A DNA stretch of 64,000 bases. It comes from Christensenellaceae bacterium OttesenSCG-928-K19. Its GTDB lineage: Bacteria; Bacillota; Clostridia; Christensenellales; Christensenellaceae. Made by a program: the position numbers and the translations under genes. Where the stretch lies: positions 1 to 64,000 of the forward strand of contig JAJDHD010000003.1 in the NCBI GenBank assembly GCA_030266015.1, written 5' to 3'. Below, in pieces: positions 33,653 to 42,985 of the stretch (within the stretch, counting starts at the first letter, position 1; every line of letters starts with the position of its first letter). The notes below the pieces were generated by a model. That model saw only the letters and a list, made by a program, of their open reading frames with translations. It was not told where the DNA came from and did no database searches.

Positions 33653-34012
33653 TTAAAACAGTGATGCCGATGCCACTGCCAAGCCACCTGCCAGCATACC
33701 CAGTGCAATACCGACAATCAGGACAACAATAATCCACAGGATGATAGCAATAAGCGAAAGCACAAATCCCGCTGTACGCATACCATTCGGACCATCCTTT
33801 TTCTTCGCCAGAGAAGAAAAGACCAAGCCAAGTATTGCAAGAATAAGGCCTACGATTGATGCGGGTGTGAATGTAAGGATGATGCCGGCAATACCGCATA
33901 TAAGAGAGATAATGCTGAATGTTTTTGTCTCGCCGGGCTGACCCTGATAGTTTGGTTGGTTTTGCTGATACTGCTGCGGTCCGCCGGGGTTCTGGTTAGG
34001 TTGGTTTTCCAT
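33653..34012 (-). CDS. DUF4190-like small membrane protein
   Basis: 119 residues. An N-terminal Asn/Gln/Pro-rich tail (~30 residues) precedes two membrane helices with a charged turn between them: IISLICGIAGIILTFTP and ILAILGLVFSSLAKKKDGPNG, then AGFVLSLIAIILWIIVVLIVG. The SLICGIAG and SLAKKK...G...R...AGFVLS pattern is that of DUF4190. Role unknown; such proteins often sit near other Gln/Pro-tailed membrane proteins, like the one at 54277. Confidence 0.75.
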   Translation of the reverse strand: MENQPNQNPGGPQQYQQNQPNYQGQPGETKTFSIISLICGIAGIILTFTPASIVGLILAILGLVFSSLAKKKDGPNGMRTAGFVLSLIAIILWIIVVLIVGIALGMLAGGLAVASASLF

Positions 34013-34169
34013 AGAATAATTACCTCCAATTATAATATTGCTCCTTCAATTATAATACTGTTGGAGCAATGATATTCCGAGCAGATAAACAGTTTGGTCA
34101 ATTCATAATAACCCTGCTTACCCGTCTTCGTAATAACATGCTTGTATTGTACCAAAATATGGCGGGTGC

Positions 34170-34195
34170 GTCAATATTATGCGGTATATATTGAC
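34170..34195. repeat. 8+8 base inverted repeat in the gap before rpmE
   Basis: GTCAATAT-N10-ATATTGAC, perfect arms. The 415-base gap 34013-34427 also has two near-copies of CAATTATAATA(T/C)TG around 34027-34060 and an ATTGCTCC...GGAGCAAT inverted pair, probably control sites of the DUF4190 gene. No gene is seen in the gap. Confidence 0.45.
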
Positions 34196-34427
34196 CTGCC
34201 GGCTATATGTTGCGCTGTATATGCGACAAAAAACAACCTCGCCCTTTATTTAAGGAATACTCTGCGGACGGGATTCCCCCTGACGGAATGCGGCGGGATA
34301 TAAATATGCGAACAAACCGTGAATTACTGCAAAAAACTGTTGCATTTCACCATTCTTATGCTATAATAATCTGTGCGGTACAAAGACGGTCGGAAATCGT
34401 CCCGCAAGGAAAATGAGGTGAAGTATA

Positions 34428-34628
34428 ATGAAAGAAGGAATCCATCCGGAATATAAAGAATGTACTGTAAAGTGCGCCTGTGGCGAGTCATTCACAACAG
34501 GTTCCGTAAAAGAGGAAATGAAAGTTGATATTTGCTCCAAATGCCATCCGTTCTTCACGGGCAGGCAAAAGCTTGTGGATACAGGCGGGCGTGTAGACAG
34601 GTTCAAAAAGAGATACGGCATCAAATAA
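34428..34628 (+). CDS. rpmE: 50S ribosomal protein L31
   Basis: 66 residues, complete. It begins [19 protein letters not shown] and contains [10 protein letters not shown], giving the zinc-binding cysteine set of the C+ (zinc-containing) L31 form, and ends [14 protein letters not shown] as L31 does. It sits on the large ribosomal subunit at the inter-subunit bridge. It precedes DUF1385, prmC and prfA, a well-known Clostridia order. SD is GAGGTG, eight bases upstream. Confidence 0.96.
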   Translation: MKEGIHPEYKECTVKCACGESFTTGSVKEEMKVDICSKCHPFFTGRQKLVDTGGRVDRFKKRYGIK

Positions 34629-34654
34629 GATGCCCGGTTATCTTGCGATTGCTT

Positions 34655-34688
34655 GCAGGCCGCAGTTTTCTTATTGCGGCCTGTTTCT
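34655..34688 (+). terminator. Terminator or attenuator after rpmE
   Basis: CAGGCCGCA (34656-34664), ten-base loop, TGCGGCCTG (34675-34683), then TTTCT. The nine-pair stem is strong but the T run is weak, so read-through to the DUF1385 gene is likely. Confidence 0.7.
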
Positions 34689-34722
34689 ATGTTAAGGGCT
34701 TGTTTCTTTATAAGGAGAAAAC

Positions 34723-35739
34723 ATGAAGAAAACAAACATTGGCGGGCAGGGCGTGCTGGAAGGTGTGATGATGCGCTCGCCAAAGGTGATGGCCATTGCC
34801 GTGCGGCAAGAGCCGGGTAATATTGTCACCCAAAAGCAGGACACACAGCAACTAAGCCAAAAATATAAAATCCTTGGTGTGCCCATTATACGCGGCGTGG
34901 TCAATTTTGTAGAGATGCTTATTATGGGTGTTAAAACAATTACCGACGCGGCCAAGCTCTACGACCCGGAACTGGACGAAGAGGAAGAGGTTTCCAAGGC
35001 AGAAAAGTTTATTGCGGAAAAAACAGGCAAACAGCCTATGGATGTCGCCATCTTTTTTGCGGTCATCATCGCCATTGTGCTTGCGGTCGGCATGTTTTTT
35101 ATACTGCCCAACCTAGTCACAGGCTGGATTACGCCGTATATCAATACGCCGATTTTAAAAAACCTGGTAGACGGCCTCATCCGCGTAATCATCTTCATTG
35201 TTTATATGTTCGCCATCTCCTCTATGAAGGATATCAAACGCCTATTTGGCTACCATGGCGCGGAGCACAAGGTAATCAACTGCTATGAACACGGCAAGCC
35301 TCTGGACGTGGAAAACGCAATGGCATGCTCGCGGTTTCACCCGCGCTGCGGCACCAGCTTTATGCTCATTGTTATGGTCATTTCCATATTGCTTTTCTCT
35401 GTGCTTGGCTGGAGCGAAGAGTGGTATCTCCGTATACTGCTGCGCCTTGCCATGCTGCCTATTGTAGCAGGCGTTTCCTACGAAGTGCTGAAGTTGCTGG
35501 GCAATGCCGATAATAAATTCGTGGATGTTTTGCGCGCACCCGGCATGGCGTTGCAGCGCCTGTCTACCCGCGAGCCGGATGAAGGCATGGTGGAGGTCGC
35601 GCTTGTTTCCTTCCAAATTGCGCTGAATGAAAAAACGGAGGAAGAGATTGATACGCTGATACAGGACTATTCCCGCGAGACTCCGGAAGAGGAGCAACAC
35701 GAGGACAATCTGGCAGAAGAAACCGCCAAAGAGGTTTGA
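34723..35739 (+). CDS. DUF1385 membrane protein
   Basis: 338 residues. It opens with the family signature GGQGVLEGVMMRSP, and near residue 180 has GYHGAEHKVINCYEHG and the FHPRCGTSFML stretch. About four membrane helices lie between residues 105 and 260; the acidic tail (EEIDTLIQDY ... EEEQHEDN) is cytoplasmic. DUF1385 proteins are nearly always found in this rpmE-prmC-prfA neighbourhood in Clostridia, which suggests a link to translation or ribosome biogenesis, but no activity is proven. The stop overlaps the prmC start. Confidence 0.92.
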   Translation: MKKTNIGGQGVLEGVMMRSPKVMAIAVRQEPGNIVTQKQDTQQLSQKYKILGVPIIRGVVNFVEMLIMGVKTITDAAKLYDPELDEEEEVSKAEKFIAEKTGKQPMDVAIFFAVIIAIVLAVGMFFILPNLVTGWITPYINTPILKNLVDGLIRVIIFIVYMFAISSMKDIKRLFGYHGAEHKVINCYEHGKPLDVENAMACSRFHPRCGTSFMLIVMVISILLFSVLGWSEEWYLRILLRLAMLPIVAGVSYEVLKLLGNADNKFVDVLRAPGMALQRLSTREPDEGMVEVALVSFQIALNEKTEEEIDTLIQDYSRETPEEEQHEDNLAEETAKEV

Positions 35740-36584
35740 TGGGAACGGTACGCGAAAAGTATGCCGAATTGAAAGAGACGCTTTGCTTTTCGGAGGAAGC
35801 CGCCGCGGAAGCCATGCGTATTTTGCAGGTGACACAGGGACGGCCATCGGGGCAGCTCCAGCTTTATATGGAGCAACCCTGCCAAAACGAACCGGATATC
35901 AATGCAATCGTGCAAAAGCGGCGCGCAGGTATGCCGCTGGCCTATGCCATTGGCAGCAAGCCTTTTTATGGTTATGAGTTTAGCGTAGACAAAACGGTGC
36001 TCATTCCCCGCTATGACAGCGAATGCGTGGTGGAACGCGCCATCACGCTGGTAAAAGAAAAGCAGTATAACACCGCAATAGACCTGTGCTGCGGCAGCGG
36101 CGCGCTGGGAATTGCGTTACTGCTGGAAAGCGGCATAGAGGCCGTCTGTTTTTCGGATATCAGTGCGAATGCGCTGGAAACCGCAAGGAAAAATGCGCAA
36201 CGGCTTTTGCCAAAAGGAAAATATGCACAGTGTATCTTCTCCTGTGGGGATCTGCTTGAACCTATAGCTGAAAAAGCGGATATTCTCCTATGTAACCCCC
36301 CCTATGTCAGCCCGGAGGAATACAAAGGGCTGGATGCGCAAATACAGGAGTTTGAGCCTGCCTTGGCGCTTGTGGCACAGCATGATGGCTATGAGTTCTA
36401 TGAGCGGCTGGCAAGGGAAAGCAGCGCATACCTGAACCCAGGCGGCGCTGTTGTGCTGGAGATTGGCAGCACACAAGCGCAGGGCGTGCAAGATTTGCTA
36501 AAAACGGCCGGGTTTGATAGTATAGAATGCGGATTTGACCTCGCAGGCAGGCCGCGCTGGGTAAGCGCTATGCCCGTTAATTAG
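35739..36584 (+). CDS. prmC: Release-factor glutamine methyltransferase
   Basis: 281 residues from ATG 35739, overlapping the preceding TGA by one base. An N-terminal helical domain is followed by a class I methyltransferase: AIDLCCGSGALGIAL binds S-adenosylmethionine and LLCNPPYVSPEE is the NPPY catalytic motif that contacts the Gln side chain. It methylates the GGQ glutamine of release factors, and prfA is the next gene. One departure: the conserved IPRPxTE stretch reads IPRYDSE. The NPPY and SAM loops are intact, so activity is expected. Confidence 0.95.
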   Translation: MGTVREKYAELKETLCFSEEAAAEAMRILQVTQGRPSGQLQLYMEQPCQNEPDINAIVQKRRAGMPLAYAIGSKPFYGYEFSVDKTVLIPRYDSECVVERAITLVKEKQYNTAIDLCCGSGALGIALLLESGIEAVCFSDISANALETARKNAQRLLPKGKYAQCIFSCGDLLEPIAEKADILLCNPPYVSPEEYKGLDAQIQEFEPALALVAQHDGYEFYERLARESSAYLNPGGAVVLEIGSTQAQGVQDLLKTAGFDSIECGFDLAGRPRWVSAMPVN

Positions 36585-36749
36585 ATCAATATGCAAAGCA
36601 AAAAAGTTCGCTGGTGCAAGACCCCTGCGAATCTGTAAATTAGGAACTTAAAACGCAATTCATGCGTTTCTATGGGTCAGGGGGCAACCTCCCCTTGCCA
36701 AGATTGTCAAGAGGCCAGCCTTTTGACCAGCCGGAGGCATTATTCAAGG
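36585..36749 (+). other. Structured 165-base spacer between prmC and prfA
   Basis: The spacer contains AAACGCA-ATTCA-TGCGTTT (36651-36669), a GGGGG...CCCC pairing at ~36680-36695 and a TTCGC...GCGAA pairing at ~36608-36633. It is unusually long for this tightly packed cluster and could be a leader or attenuator of prfA. It matches no riboswitch class I can recognise. Confidence 0.4.
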
Positions 36750-37817
36750 ATGATCGATAAACTGAAAACAATCAAAGACAGGTACGACGCGCTTTCGACG
36801 GAGCTCTCCCGACCTGAGGTGATCGGCAACCAGGAGCAGTTCCGCGCGCTGGCGCAGGAGCAGTCTTCGCTCACCGAAATCGTGGAGGCTTACGATGCAT
36901 ATGCACGTTTGCTCGACCTTATACGCCAAAACAAAGAACTGATGGAAACAGAAGACGACGCCGAGCTGCTGGAGATGGCAAAGGAAGAGCTCGCCGAGCT
37001 GGAGCCACAGCAGGCCGGGATGGAGGAAGAGTTAAAAGTATTGCTCATCCCCAAGGATAAAAATGATGAGAAAAATGTCATACTGGAAATCCGCGCAGGC
37101 ACAGGCGGTGACGAAGCCGCACTTTTTGGCGGCAACCTCCTGCGCATGTATAACCGCTATGCGGAGCGTCACGGTTTTTCTGTAGAGGCCCTTTCCTCCA
37201 ACATGACAGAGCTGGGCGGCGTGAAGGAAATTGTGCTGCTGATTTCCGGCAAAGGGGCCTATTCCCGCCTGAAATATGAAAGCGGCGTGCACAGGGTGCA
37301 GCGTGTGCCGGATACGGAATCCGGCGGGCGTATCCACACCTCCGCGGCAACGGTGGCTGTGTTGCCCGAAGCAGAAGAGGTGGAGGTAAACATCAACCAA
37401 AACGACCTGCGGATCGACGTATACAGAAGCAGCGGCAACGGTGGGCAAAGTGTGAACACTACAGACAGTGCCGTGCGTATCACCCACCTCCCCACCGGGC
37501 TTGTCGTTTCCTGCCAGGATGAAAAATCGCAGATTAAAAACAAAGCGAAGGCCATGAAGGTGCTTGCGTCACGACTTTATGACATGTATAAAGAAGAAGC
37601 GCAAAGCGAGCAGTCGCAAAACCGTAAAAGCCAGGTTGGCTCGGGCGACCGCAGCGAGCGCATCCGCACCTATAATTTCCCGCAAGGGCGTGTGACAGAC
37701 CACCGCATCAGCCTGACACTCTACAAGCTGGACGCTTTTTTGGACGGCGATATGGACGAAGTCATTGATGCGCTGATTTTGGATGAAAGACAGAAAAAAC
37801 TGACGGAGCCGGCATGA
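36750..37817 (+). CDS. prfA: Peptide chain release factor 1
   Basis: 355 residues from ATG 36750, the family's usual length and start ([15 protein letters not shown]). The codon-recognition loop region is [20 protein letters not shown], and the peptidyl-tRNA hydrolysis motif is [16 protein letters not shown] with the GGQ that PrmC methylates. RF1 reads UAA and UAG in the ribosomal A site. An upstream in-frame start at 36672 would add ~26 residues foreign to the family and is rejected. GGAGG lies 12 bases before the ATG. The ZIP transporter start overlaps its stop by four bases. Confidence 0.96.
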   Translation: MIDKLKTIKDRYDALSTELSRPEVIGNQEQFRALAQEQSSLTEIVEAYDAYARLLDLIRQNKELMETEDDAELLEMAKEELAELEPQQAGMEEELKVLLIPKDKNDEKNVILEIRAGTGGDEAALFGGNLLRMYNRYAERHGFSVEALSSNMTELGGVKEIVLLISGKGAYSRLKYESGVHRVQRVPDTESGGRIHTSAATVAVLPEAEEVEVNINQNDLRIDVYRSSGNGGQSVNTTDSAVRITHLPTGLVVSCQDEKSQIKNKAKAMKVLASRLYDMYKEEAQSEQSQNRKSQVGSGDRSERIRTYNFPQGRVTDHRISLTLYKLDAFLDGDMDEVIDALILDERQKKLTEPA

Positions 37818-38575
37818 ACAGCATTGTATTTGCCATACTCATTGCCTTACTTGTGGGGGCGGGCGGCACAGGCGGCGGCGCAGCACTCACTTTTCTTTTT
37901 AAAAAGACAGGAAAAATGCTTTCCGCCATGCTGATGGGCATTGCGGGGGGCATCATGCTTGCCACAGTGGCGTTTGACATGATACACGAGGCGCTGGAAG
38001 CCGCGGGGCTCATCCCCGCCCTGATCGGGCTTGCTGTGGGTGCTTTAGCGCTTTTTGTTGTTACAAAGCTGATTCCGCATAAAGATGCGGACGAGCTGAA
38101 CGAAGCCGACCTAAACGAACTGAAAAAGGACAACCTTGTGCGCTCTGGCCTTTTGCTTGCTGTGGGCATCGCCATACACAACCTGCCGCAAGGCATTGCC
38201 ATTGGTAGCGGGCTTTCGTCCGGCCTGGGGTTCACGCTCTCTTTGCTTTTGCTGCTGCACAACATCCCCGAGGGTATGGCAATGGCCATCCCGCTGAAGG
38301 TAGGCAATGTGGGGCACGGTAAAATACTGTGGATTGCGCTTATGGCAACGCTCCCTACCATTATCGGCGCGGTTATTGGCGCGGCGGTGGCAGGTATATC
38401 GGAAACATTTATCGGCGCGGCAATCGCGTTTGCAGGCGGCGCCATGCTATATCTCACATTACACGAACTGATCCCGCAGGCATTGGATATGCACAAAAGC
38501 GCGCGAACTGTGCTTTCCGTTCTTTTGGGCGTTGCGATTGGAGGAATTGTCATATGGCTGACGCACCGCCATTAA
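37814..38575 (+). CDS. ZIP-family metal transporter (GufA-like)
   Basis: 253 residues, eight membrane helices. Helices 4 and 5 carry the metal-binding [10 protein letters not shown] and [13 protein letters not shown], and a later HELIPQAL is also typical. A charged loop ([18 protein letters not shown]) joins helices 3 and 4. It moves Zn2+ or other divalent ions into the cytoplasm. The ATGA overlap with prfA and the 22-base overlap with the next gene show it is embedded in the translation operon; the reason for that company is unclear. Confidence 0.92.
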   Translation: MNSIVFAILIALLVGAGGTGGGAALTFLFKKTGKMLSAMLMGIAGGIMLATVAFDMIHEALEAAGLIPALIGLAVGALALFVVTKLIPHKDADELNEADLNELKKDNLVRSGLLLAVGIAIHNLPQGIAIGSGLSSGLGFTLSLLLLLHNIPEGMAMAIPLKVGNVGHGKILWIALMATLPTIIGAVIGAAVAGISETFIGAAIAFAGGAMLYLTLHELIPQALDMHKSARTVLSVLLGVAIGGIVIWLTHRH

Positions 38576-39600
38576 ATACACAAATCATCTTTGCCTCCCG
38601 CGACCGCAAACGGGCGGTAGAGGAAGCCGCAAAAACCATACTCGCGGGCGACATCGCTGTGCTGCCAACGGAAACCGTCTATGGCCTGGCCGCAAACGCG
38701 CTTGACGGGCAGGCTGTGCAAAAGGTGTTTGCGGCAAAGGGCAGGCCGCAGGACAACCCACTCATCGTGCATATTGCAGAAATATCCATGCTGGATGACG
38801 TGGCACGCGATATCCCGCAAGAGTCCCAGGCATTGATGGAAGCCTTTTGGCCGGGGCCGCTTTCTATTGTGTTCAAAAAAAACCTGAACATCCCGGATGT
38901 TGTGAGCGCGGGGCTTGACACTGTTGCAGTGCGTATGCCACACAATCAACTTATGTTGGATATTATTAAAAAATCGGGTGTGCCCGTTGCCGCACCCTCC
39001 GCCAACCGTTCGGGCCGCCCCAGCCCCACAACGGCACAGCACGCAGCAGAAGATCTCTTGGGCCGCGTGCCTCTTATCATCGACGGCGGCTCGTGTTCGG
39101 TAGGGGTGGAATCCACCGTGCTCGATATGACAGGAGACACACCACTAATTCTGCGTCCGGGCAGCATAACCCCCGGCATGATCGAAAAAACCATTGGCAA
39201 GGTAGACCTGCACCCGGCAGTATTGCAGGGACTTAGGCAGGGGGAACAGGCACAATCCCCCGGCATGAAATACAGGCATTACGCGCCAAACGCAGCGATA
39301 TTCGTTTTTGAGGGCAATAAAAAAACTATTGCGAAAAACATTAATGCACGGTATGATTACTATAATGAAAAGTCCCAAAATCCGGTTGTTTTTTGCGCAC
39401 AGGAATGTGCACCTTTTTATGCAGGCAAAGAAACCTGTGTGTTAGGCGCAAGCCATGATGAAATCATGTGTTCTCTGTTTGCCCGATTGCGGCAGGCTGA
39501 CGACATAGGATATGGTGTGATACTGTTCCACTATACAGAGGAAATGGGCCTGGCAGTAAAAAACCGTATTTTAAGGGCGGCGGAGGGTGCAGCAAAATAG
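38554..39600 (+). CDS. L-threonylcarbamoyladenylate synthase (Sua5/YwlC type)
   Basis: 348 residues from ATG 38554, with GGAGGA nine bases upstream inside the ZIP gene. The YrdC domain (~10-205) shows ILAGDIAVLPTETVYGLAANA, KGRPQDNPLIVHI, RMPHNQLML and APSANRSGRPSPT, and the C-terminal Sua5 domain (~230-345) begins after SPGMKYRHYAP, the linker that closes over the active site. It makes threonylcarbamoyl-AMP from Thr, bicarbonate and ATP for the t6A37 modification of tRNA. A long frame starting at 38329 exists but its N-terminal part is only the shadow of the ZIP gene. Confidence 0.94.
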   Translation: MADAPPLNTQIIFASRDRKRAVEEAAKTILAGDIAVLPTETVYGLAANALDGQAVQKVFAAKGRPQDNPLIVHIAEISMLDDVARDIPQESQALMEAFWPGPLSIVFKKNLNIPDVVSAGLDTVAVRMPHNQLMLDIIKKSGVPVAAPSANRSGRPSPTTAQHAAEDLLGRVPLIIDGGSCSVGVESTVLDMTGDTPLILRPGSITPGMIEKTIGKVDLHPAVLQGLRQGEQAQSPGMKYRHYAPNAAIFVFEGNKKTIAKNINARYDYYNEKSQNPVVFCAQECAPFYAGKETCVLGASHDEIMCSLFARLRQADDIGYGVILFHYTEEMGLAVKNRILRAAEGAAK

Positions 39601-39769
39601 GCAATATCCGCGGGAAAGCACGCGCGAGGCGCTGTGCCCCGGAATAAAAACGGCCAATGGGAAGTGTTACCCATAGCAACTATGTAGCCGGTGTGCCGGC
39701 AACGGCAGCCTGCTGACCATAAAGCCAGTAAAACGAGCGCTTAAAGCGCGAGGAGGAAGCAGAAACAAA
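39601..39769 (+). other. Structured 169-base spacer before the phosphatase gene
   Basis: Several hairpins can form: ATGGG...CCCAT (39657-39674), GCCGG-TGTG-CCGGC (39687-39700) and GCGC-TTAAA-GCGC (39737-39749) directly before the GAGGAGG Shine-Dalgarno. No ORF is seen. It may be a regulatory leader; no known class was recognised. Confidence 0.4.
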
Positions 39770-40264
39770 ATGAACGTGTTGTTTGTATGTACCGGGAATA
39801 CGTGCAGAAGCCCCATGGCGGAAACCCTGATGGATGACGCCATAGACCGAAGTAGCGATCTTCGCGGAGACGTGAAGGTCGGATCAGCGGGGACATTTGC
39901 TTGCGAGGATGCGGATGCCACGGCGGAAGCCATGCAGGCGATGGAAGAAATGGGCCTGTCGCTCAAAAAACACAATGCGGAGCAATTCACAAAAGAGCTT
40001 GCGGAATGGGCCGATATTATACTCGCCATGAGCAAGGAACACATCGAACAAATGGAAGTCATCGCGCCCGAGCAAGAGCATAAAATGCATACGCTCCTTG
40101 GATATGTGGATGGCGTGGCTGGCGAGCCGGTTGAAACAAATTATGACATGCCCGATCCTTTTGGAGAAGGAATAGAGGAATACCGTGAATGTGCCCAAAC
40201 ATTGCAGGCGGCAGTGAAAAAGCTTGCGGCGCTTTTGGAGAGCGGTATGATAAGCGCGACATGA
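39770..40264 (+). CDS. Low-molecular-weight protein tyrosine/arginine phosphatase
   Basis: 164 residues. The P-loop is at the N-terminus, VCTGNTCRSPMAE, with nucleophile Cys7, Cys12 and Arg13, and the general-acid loop is MPDPFG near residue 125. In Bacillus the equivalent gene (ywlE), also following the Sua5/YwlC gene, is a protein-arginine phosphatase; the Thr in the P-loop here (CTGNTCR) agrees with that specificity, though this is inference. The order Sua5, phosphatase, rpiB, upp matches that of other Firmicutes. Confidence 0.92.
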   Translation: MNVLFVCTGNTCRSPMAETLMDDAIDRSSDLRGDVKVGSAGTFACEDADATAEAMQAMEEMGLSLKKHNAEQFTKELAEWADIILAMSKEHIEQMEVIAPEQEHKMHTLLGYVDGVAGEPVETNYDMPDPFGEGIEEYRECAQTLQAAVKKLAALLESGMISAT

Positions 40265-40296
40265 ACTGACCAATACCGGAAAGGAATTTTCAAGCT

Positions 40297-40743
40297 ATGA
40301 AAGTAGTTTTTGGCTGCGACCACGGCGGCATTGTATTAAAACCAGAGATTATCAGCCATTTGGAGAAAAAAGGAATTGAAGTGATTGATGTGGGCGCTTA
40401 TGACGACTCATCGTCCGATTACCCCGTGTTTGGGGAACTGGCCGCGCGCGCCGTACAGCGGGGGGAGGCGGATTTCGGCATTGTCGTCTGCGGAACGGGC
40501 ATTGGCATTTCCATCACCGCCAACAAAGTGCCCGGCATCCGTTGCGCGCTGGTACACGATACATTCTCTGCGCACGCCACACGCGAACACAATGACGCAA
40601 ACATGCTTGCCATGGGTGCGCGCGTAATTGGCGCGGGACTGGCGCTTGACATTATCGATATTTTCCTCGGCACCGGTTTTTCCGGCGAGGAGCGCCACCA
40701 GCGAAGAATTGACGGGATCACCCGCGTAGAAAACGAGCAATAA
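40297..40743 (+). CDS. rpiB: Ribose-5-phosphate isomerase B
   Basis: 148 residues. Signature segments are FGCDHGGIVLKPEI, DVGAYDDSSSDYPVFG, VVCGTGIGISITANKVPGIR with the catalytic Cys, and EHNDANMLAMGARVIG. It interconverts ribose 5-phosphate and ribulose 5-phosphate in the non-oxidative pentose phosphate pathway, usually as a dimer. It is 32 bases after the phosphatase and 15 before upp on the same strand. Confidence 0.96.
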   Translation: MKVVFGCDHGGIVLKPEIISHLEKKGIEVIDVGAYDDSSSDYPVFGELAARAVQRGEADFGIVVCGTGIGISITANKVPGIRCALVHDTFSAHATREHNDANMLAMGARVIGAGLALDIIDIFLGTGFSGEERHQRRIDGITRVENEQ

Positions 40744-40758
40744 CAATCGGAGGAAATA

Positions 40759-41388
40759 ATGGGAAAAGCACACATACTCGACCACCCGTTGCTGCAGCAC
40801 AAGGTATCTAAAATCAGGGATAAAAACACAGGTGTAAAAGAGTTTCGCGAGCTTGTTACGGAAATTGCCATGCTGATGGTTTATGAGGTGACCCGTGACC
40901 TGCCTTTGAAAGAAATAGAGGTGGAAACGCCCATCACAAAAGCAAAAACAAAGGTGATCGCGGGCAAAACACTGGGCATCATCCCCATACTGCGCGCAGG
41001 GCTTGGCATGGTGGATGGCGTGCTGAACCTGATTCCTTCCGCGAAGGTGGGGCACATTGGCCTGTATCGTGACCCGGAAAGCCTGAAGCCGGTGGAATAT
41101 TATTGCAAGCTGCCAAAGGATGTGGAAGAGCGCGACCTTATTGTGCTGGATCCCATGCTGGCAACCGGCGGCAGTGCAAGTGACGCAATTTCGCTTTTGA
41201 AGGAGCACGGCTGCAAAACAATTAAGCTGGTCTGCATTATCGCGGCACCCGAAGGTATTCAGGCCGTGGTGGACGCCCACCCGGATGTGGATGTTTATGT
41301 GGCGGCGGAGGATGCCGGCCTCAACGAGCACGCATACATCGTCCCAGGATTGGGAGACGCAGGCGACCGCCTGTTTGGCACAAAATAG
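40759..41388 (+). CDS. upp: Uracil phosphoribosyltransferase
   Basis: 209 residues, full length. PRPP-binding loop [17 protein letters not shown] near residue 130, with the earlier [14 protein letters not shown] and the C-terminal [16 protein letters not shown] that binds uracil. It salvages uracil with PRPP to UMP. It closes the translation/salvage gene series, and a terminator follows the stop. Confidence 0.97.
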   Translation: MGKAHILDHPLLQHKVSKIRDKNTGVKEFRELVTEIAMLMVYEVTRDLPLKEIEVETPITKAKTKVIAGKTLGIIPILRAGLGMVDGVLNLIPSAKVGHIGLYRDPESLKPVEYYCKLPKDVEERDLIVLDPMLATGGSASDAISLLKEHGCKTIKLVCIIAAPEGIQAVVDAHPDVDVYVAAEDAGLNEHAYIVPGLGDAGDRLFGTK

Positions 41389-41415
41389 GGATTTCAAAAA
41401 AAGCAAACTGCCGCT

Positions 41416-41440
41416 TTCCCTGCCGGGAGCGGCTTTTTTG
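41416..41440 (+). terminator. Intrinsic terminator after upp
   Basis: GCCGCT, a loop containing an internal CCC/GGG pairing, AGCGGC and then TTTTTT, 28 bases past the upp stop. Confidence 0.85.
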
Positions 41441-41586
41441 ATGCCCGCTGCTAAAAACCACAATTTGTTCCTTATTTCTTCACGTAACGTTCAAATTCTA
41501 TGTTTACACTATACCCAGAAGAAACAACCGCAATTTTTTTCCTGAAACGGCATACTGTTTCGGGGCGGATAGAAAAGGAGAACCTT

Positions 41587-42828
41587 ATGAGAAGAATATT
41601 GATCGTGGTAATGATTGGCATTATGCTAGCCGCAGTCTCGGCCTGTACCGGAACGACGACGGATGTGGCAGCAACCAGCCAGCAAACCGAGGCACAGCAG
41701 GACGTTTCTGAAGAAGAACCGGCACAGGAAGAAACGGCAACCGAAGCGGATACGCAAATCACGTTGAGTGACGATGGTGGGCAAATTGACGGAGACGGGG
41801 CAACGCAGGACGGTAGCACCGTACAAATCACAAAGGGTGGTACCTACCGCATCACAGGTACCCTTTCAGATGGCTCTATTGTTGTAAGCGCACCCGGCGA
41901 GGATATAACCCTGCTGCTTGCGGGCACGTCCATCAGCAATACAAGCGGCCCTGCCATATTGGTACAGGACGCGCAAAACGCAACCATTACACTGGAGGAC
42001 GGTACGGAAAACAATCTTTCGGATGGTGGCGACAGCGATTATGACGCGGCGCTTTATGGCGTAGTATCCCTTACGATCAACGGCAATGGCGCATTGAATG
42101 TGCTGGGAAATGTAGAAGAGGGAATCGCCAGCGATGGCAATGTCACAATAGACAGTGGCTCTATCAACATCGAGAGCAAGGATGACGGCATCAACGCAAG
42201 CGAGGACGGGGTAAGCGAAATATTCATCAATGGCGGCAACATCACGATCAACGCAGGCGGCGACGGCATAGATTCCAACGGCGCAATGACCATAACCGGC
42301 GGTATCATTGTATCCAGCGGTGCGGTGAGCGATGCAAACGGCGGGCTGGATGCCGATGGCACTGTAACGCTTAGCGGAGGCGTTGTCCTTGCCACAGGCG
42401 CAAACAACGCCATACCCACCGAGGGTGCGCAAAAGTTCATTTCTGTCGGCTTTGACAATGCACAGGCAGCAGGCAGCACCATCAGTATTATGCGGGATGG
42501 GAAAGAGCTTTTCAGCGCACAGATTCCGCAAACGTACCAAAGCGTGCTCTATTCGGACGCGGTGCTCGCGGAAGGCGTTACCTATGATTTTTATATAGAT
42601 GGTGAACTGATTGCTTCCACCGATACGCAAAGCGTATCCGGTGGGATGGGCGGCCCTGGCGGCATGGGCGCGAATGGCGAACCGCCGGAAATACCAGATG
42701 GGGAAATGCCGGAGGGAATGCCCGAACCACCAGAAGGGGAAATGCCGGAAATGGACGGCGAACGGCCACAGATACCCACAGATGGCGAGCGCCCGGATGG
42801 ACAGCCGCCAACAGAAGATGCAGCCTGA
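41587..42828 (+). CDS. Carbohydrate-binding-like beta-helix lipoprotein
   Basis: 413 residues from ATG 41587. The signal peptide ends in a lipobox (LAAVSAC), then a Glu/Thr-rich spacer. Residues ~65-310 look like a repetitive right-handed beta-helix (GTYRITGTLSDGSIVV, NATITLEDGTENNL, GALNVLGNVEEGIASDGNVT, DDGINASEDG, DGIDSNGAMTITGG), the pattern of the Cthe_2159-like carbohydrate-binding family, whose founder binds polygalacturonate. The last ~55 residues are a low-complexity tail of repeated PEGEMPE-like units. It would be displayed on the membrane outer face. No CAZyme neighbour gives further help. Confidence 0.82.
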   Translation: MRRILIVVMIGIMLAAVSACTGTTTDVAATSQQTEAQQDVSEEEPAQEETATEADTQITLSDDGGQIDGDGATQDGSTVQITKGGTYRITGTLSDGSIVVSAPGEDITLLLAGTSISNTSGPAILVQDAQNATITLEDGTENNLSDGGDSDYDAALYGVVSLTINGNGALNVLGNVEEGIASDGNVTIDSGSINIESKDDGINASEDGVSEIFINGGNITINAGGDGIDSNGAMTITGGIIVSSGAVSDANGGLDADGTVTLSGGVVLATGANNAIPTEGAQKFISVGFDNAQAAGSTISIMRDGKELFSAQIPQTYQSVLYSDAVLAEGVTYDFYIDGELIASTDTQSVSGGMGGPGGMGANGEPPEIPDGEMPEGMPEPPEGEMPEMDGERPQIPTDGERPDGQPPTEDAA

Positions 42829-42840
42829 CTTATACAACAC

Positions 42841-42872
42841 AGCCGGCAGGTTAAAATACCCGCCGGCTTTTT
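42841..42872 (+). terminator. Intrinsic terminator after the lipoprotein gene
   Basis: AGCCGGC ... GCCGGCT with a 14-base loop followed by TTTT, 12 bases past the stop codon. Confidence 0.85.
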
Positions 42873-42985
42873 GCGTTCTTGCCCTTCGCTAATGTCCGGC
42901 GGCAAATCTTCCGATAAATAGTATAGAGATATACACTCTCTAGGTTTTTTTGTACTCAAGGACAGCAGATATCCAGGATGGTTTT

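Noticed and set aside
40408-41463. 351-codon minus-strand ORF opposite rpiB and upp
   Set aside because: Spans two confident genes in antisense and has no domain signature.
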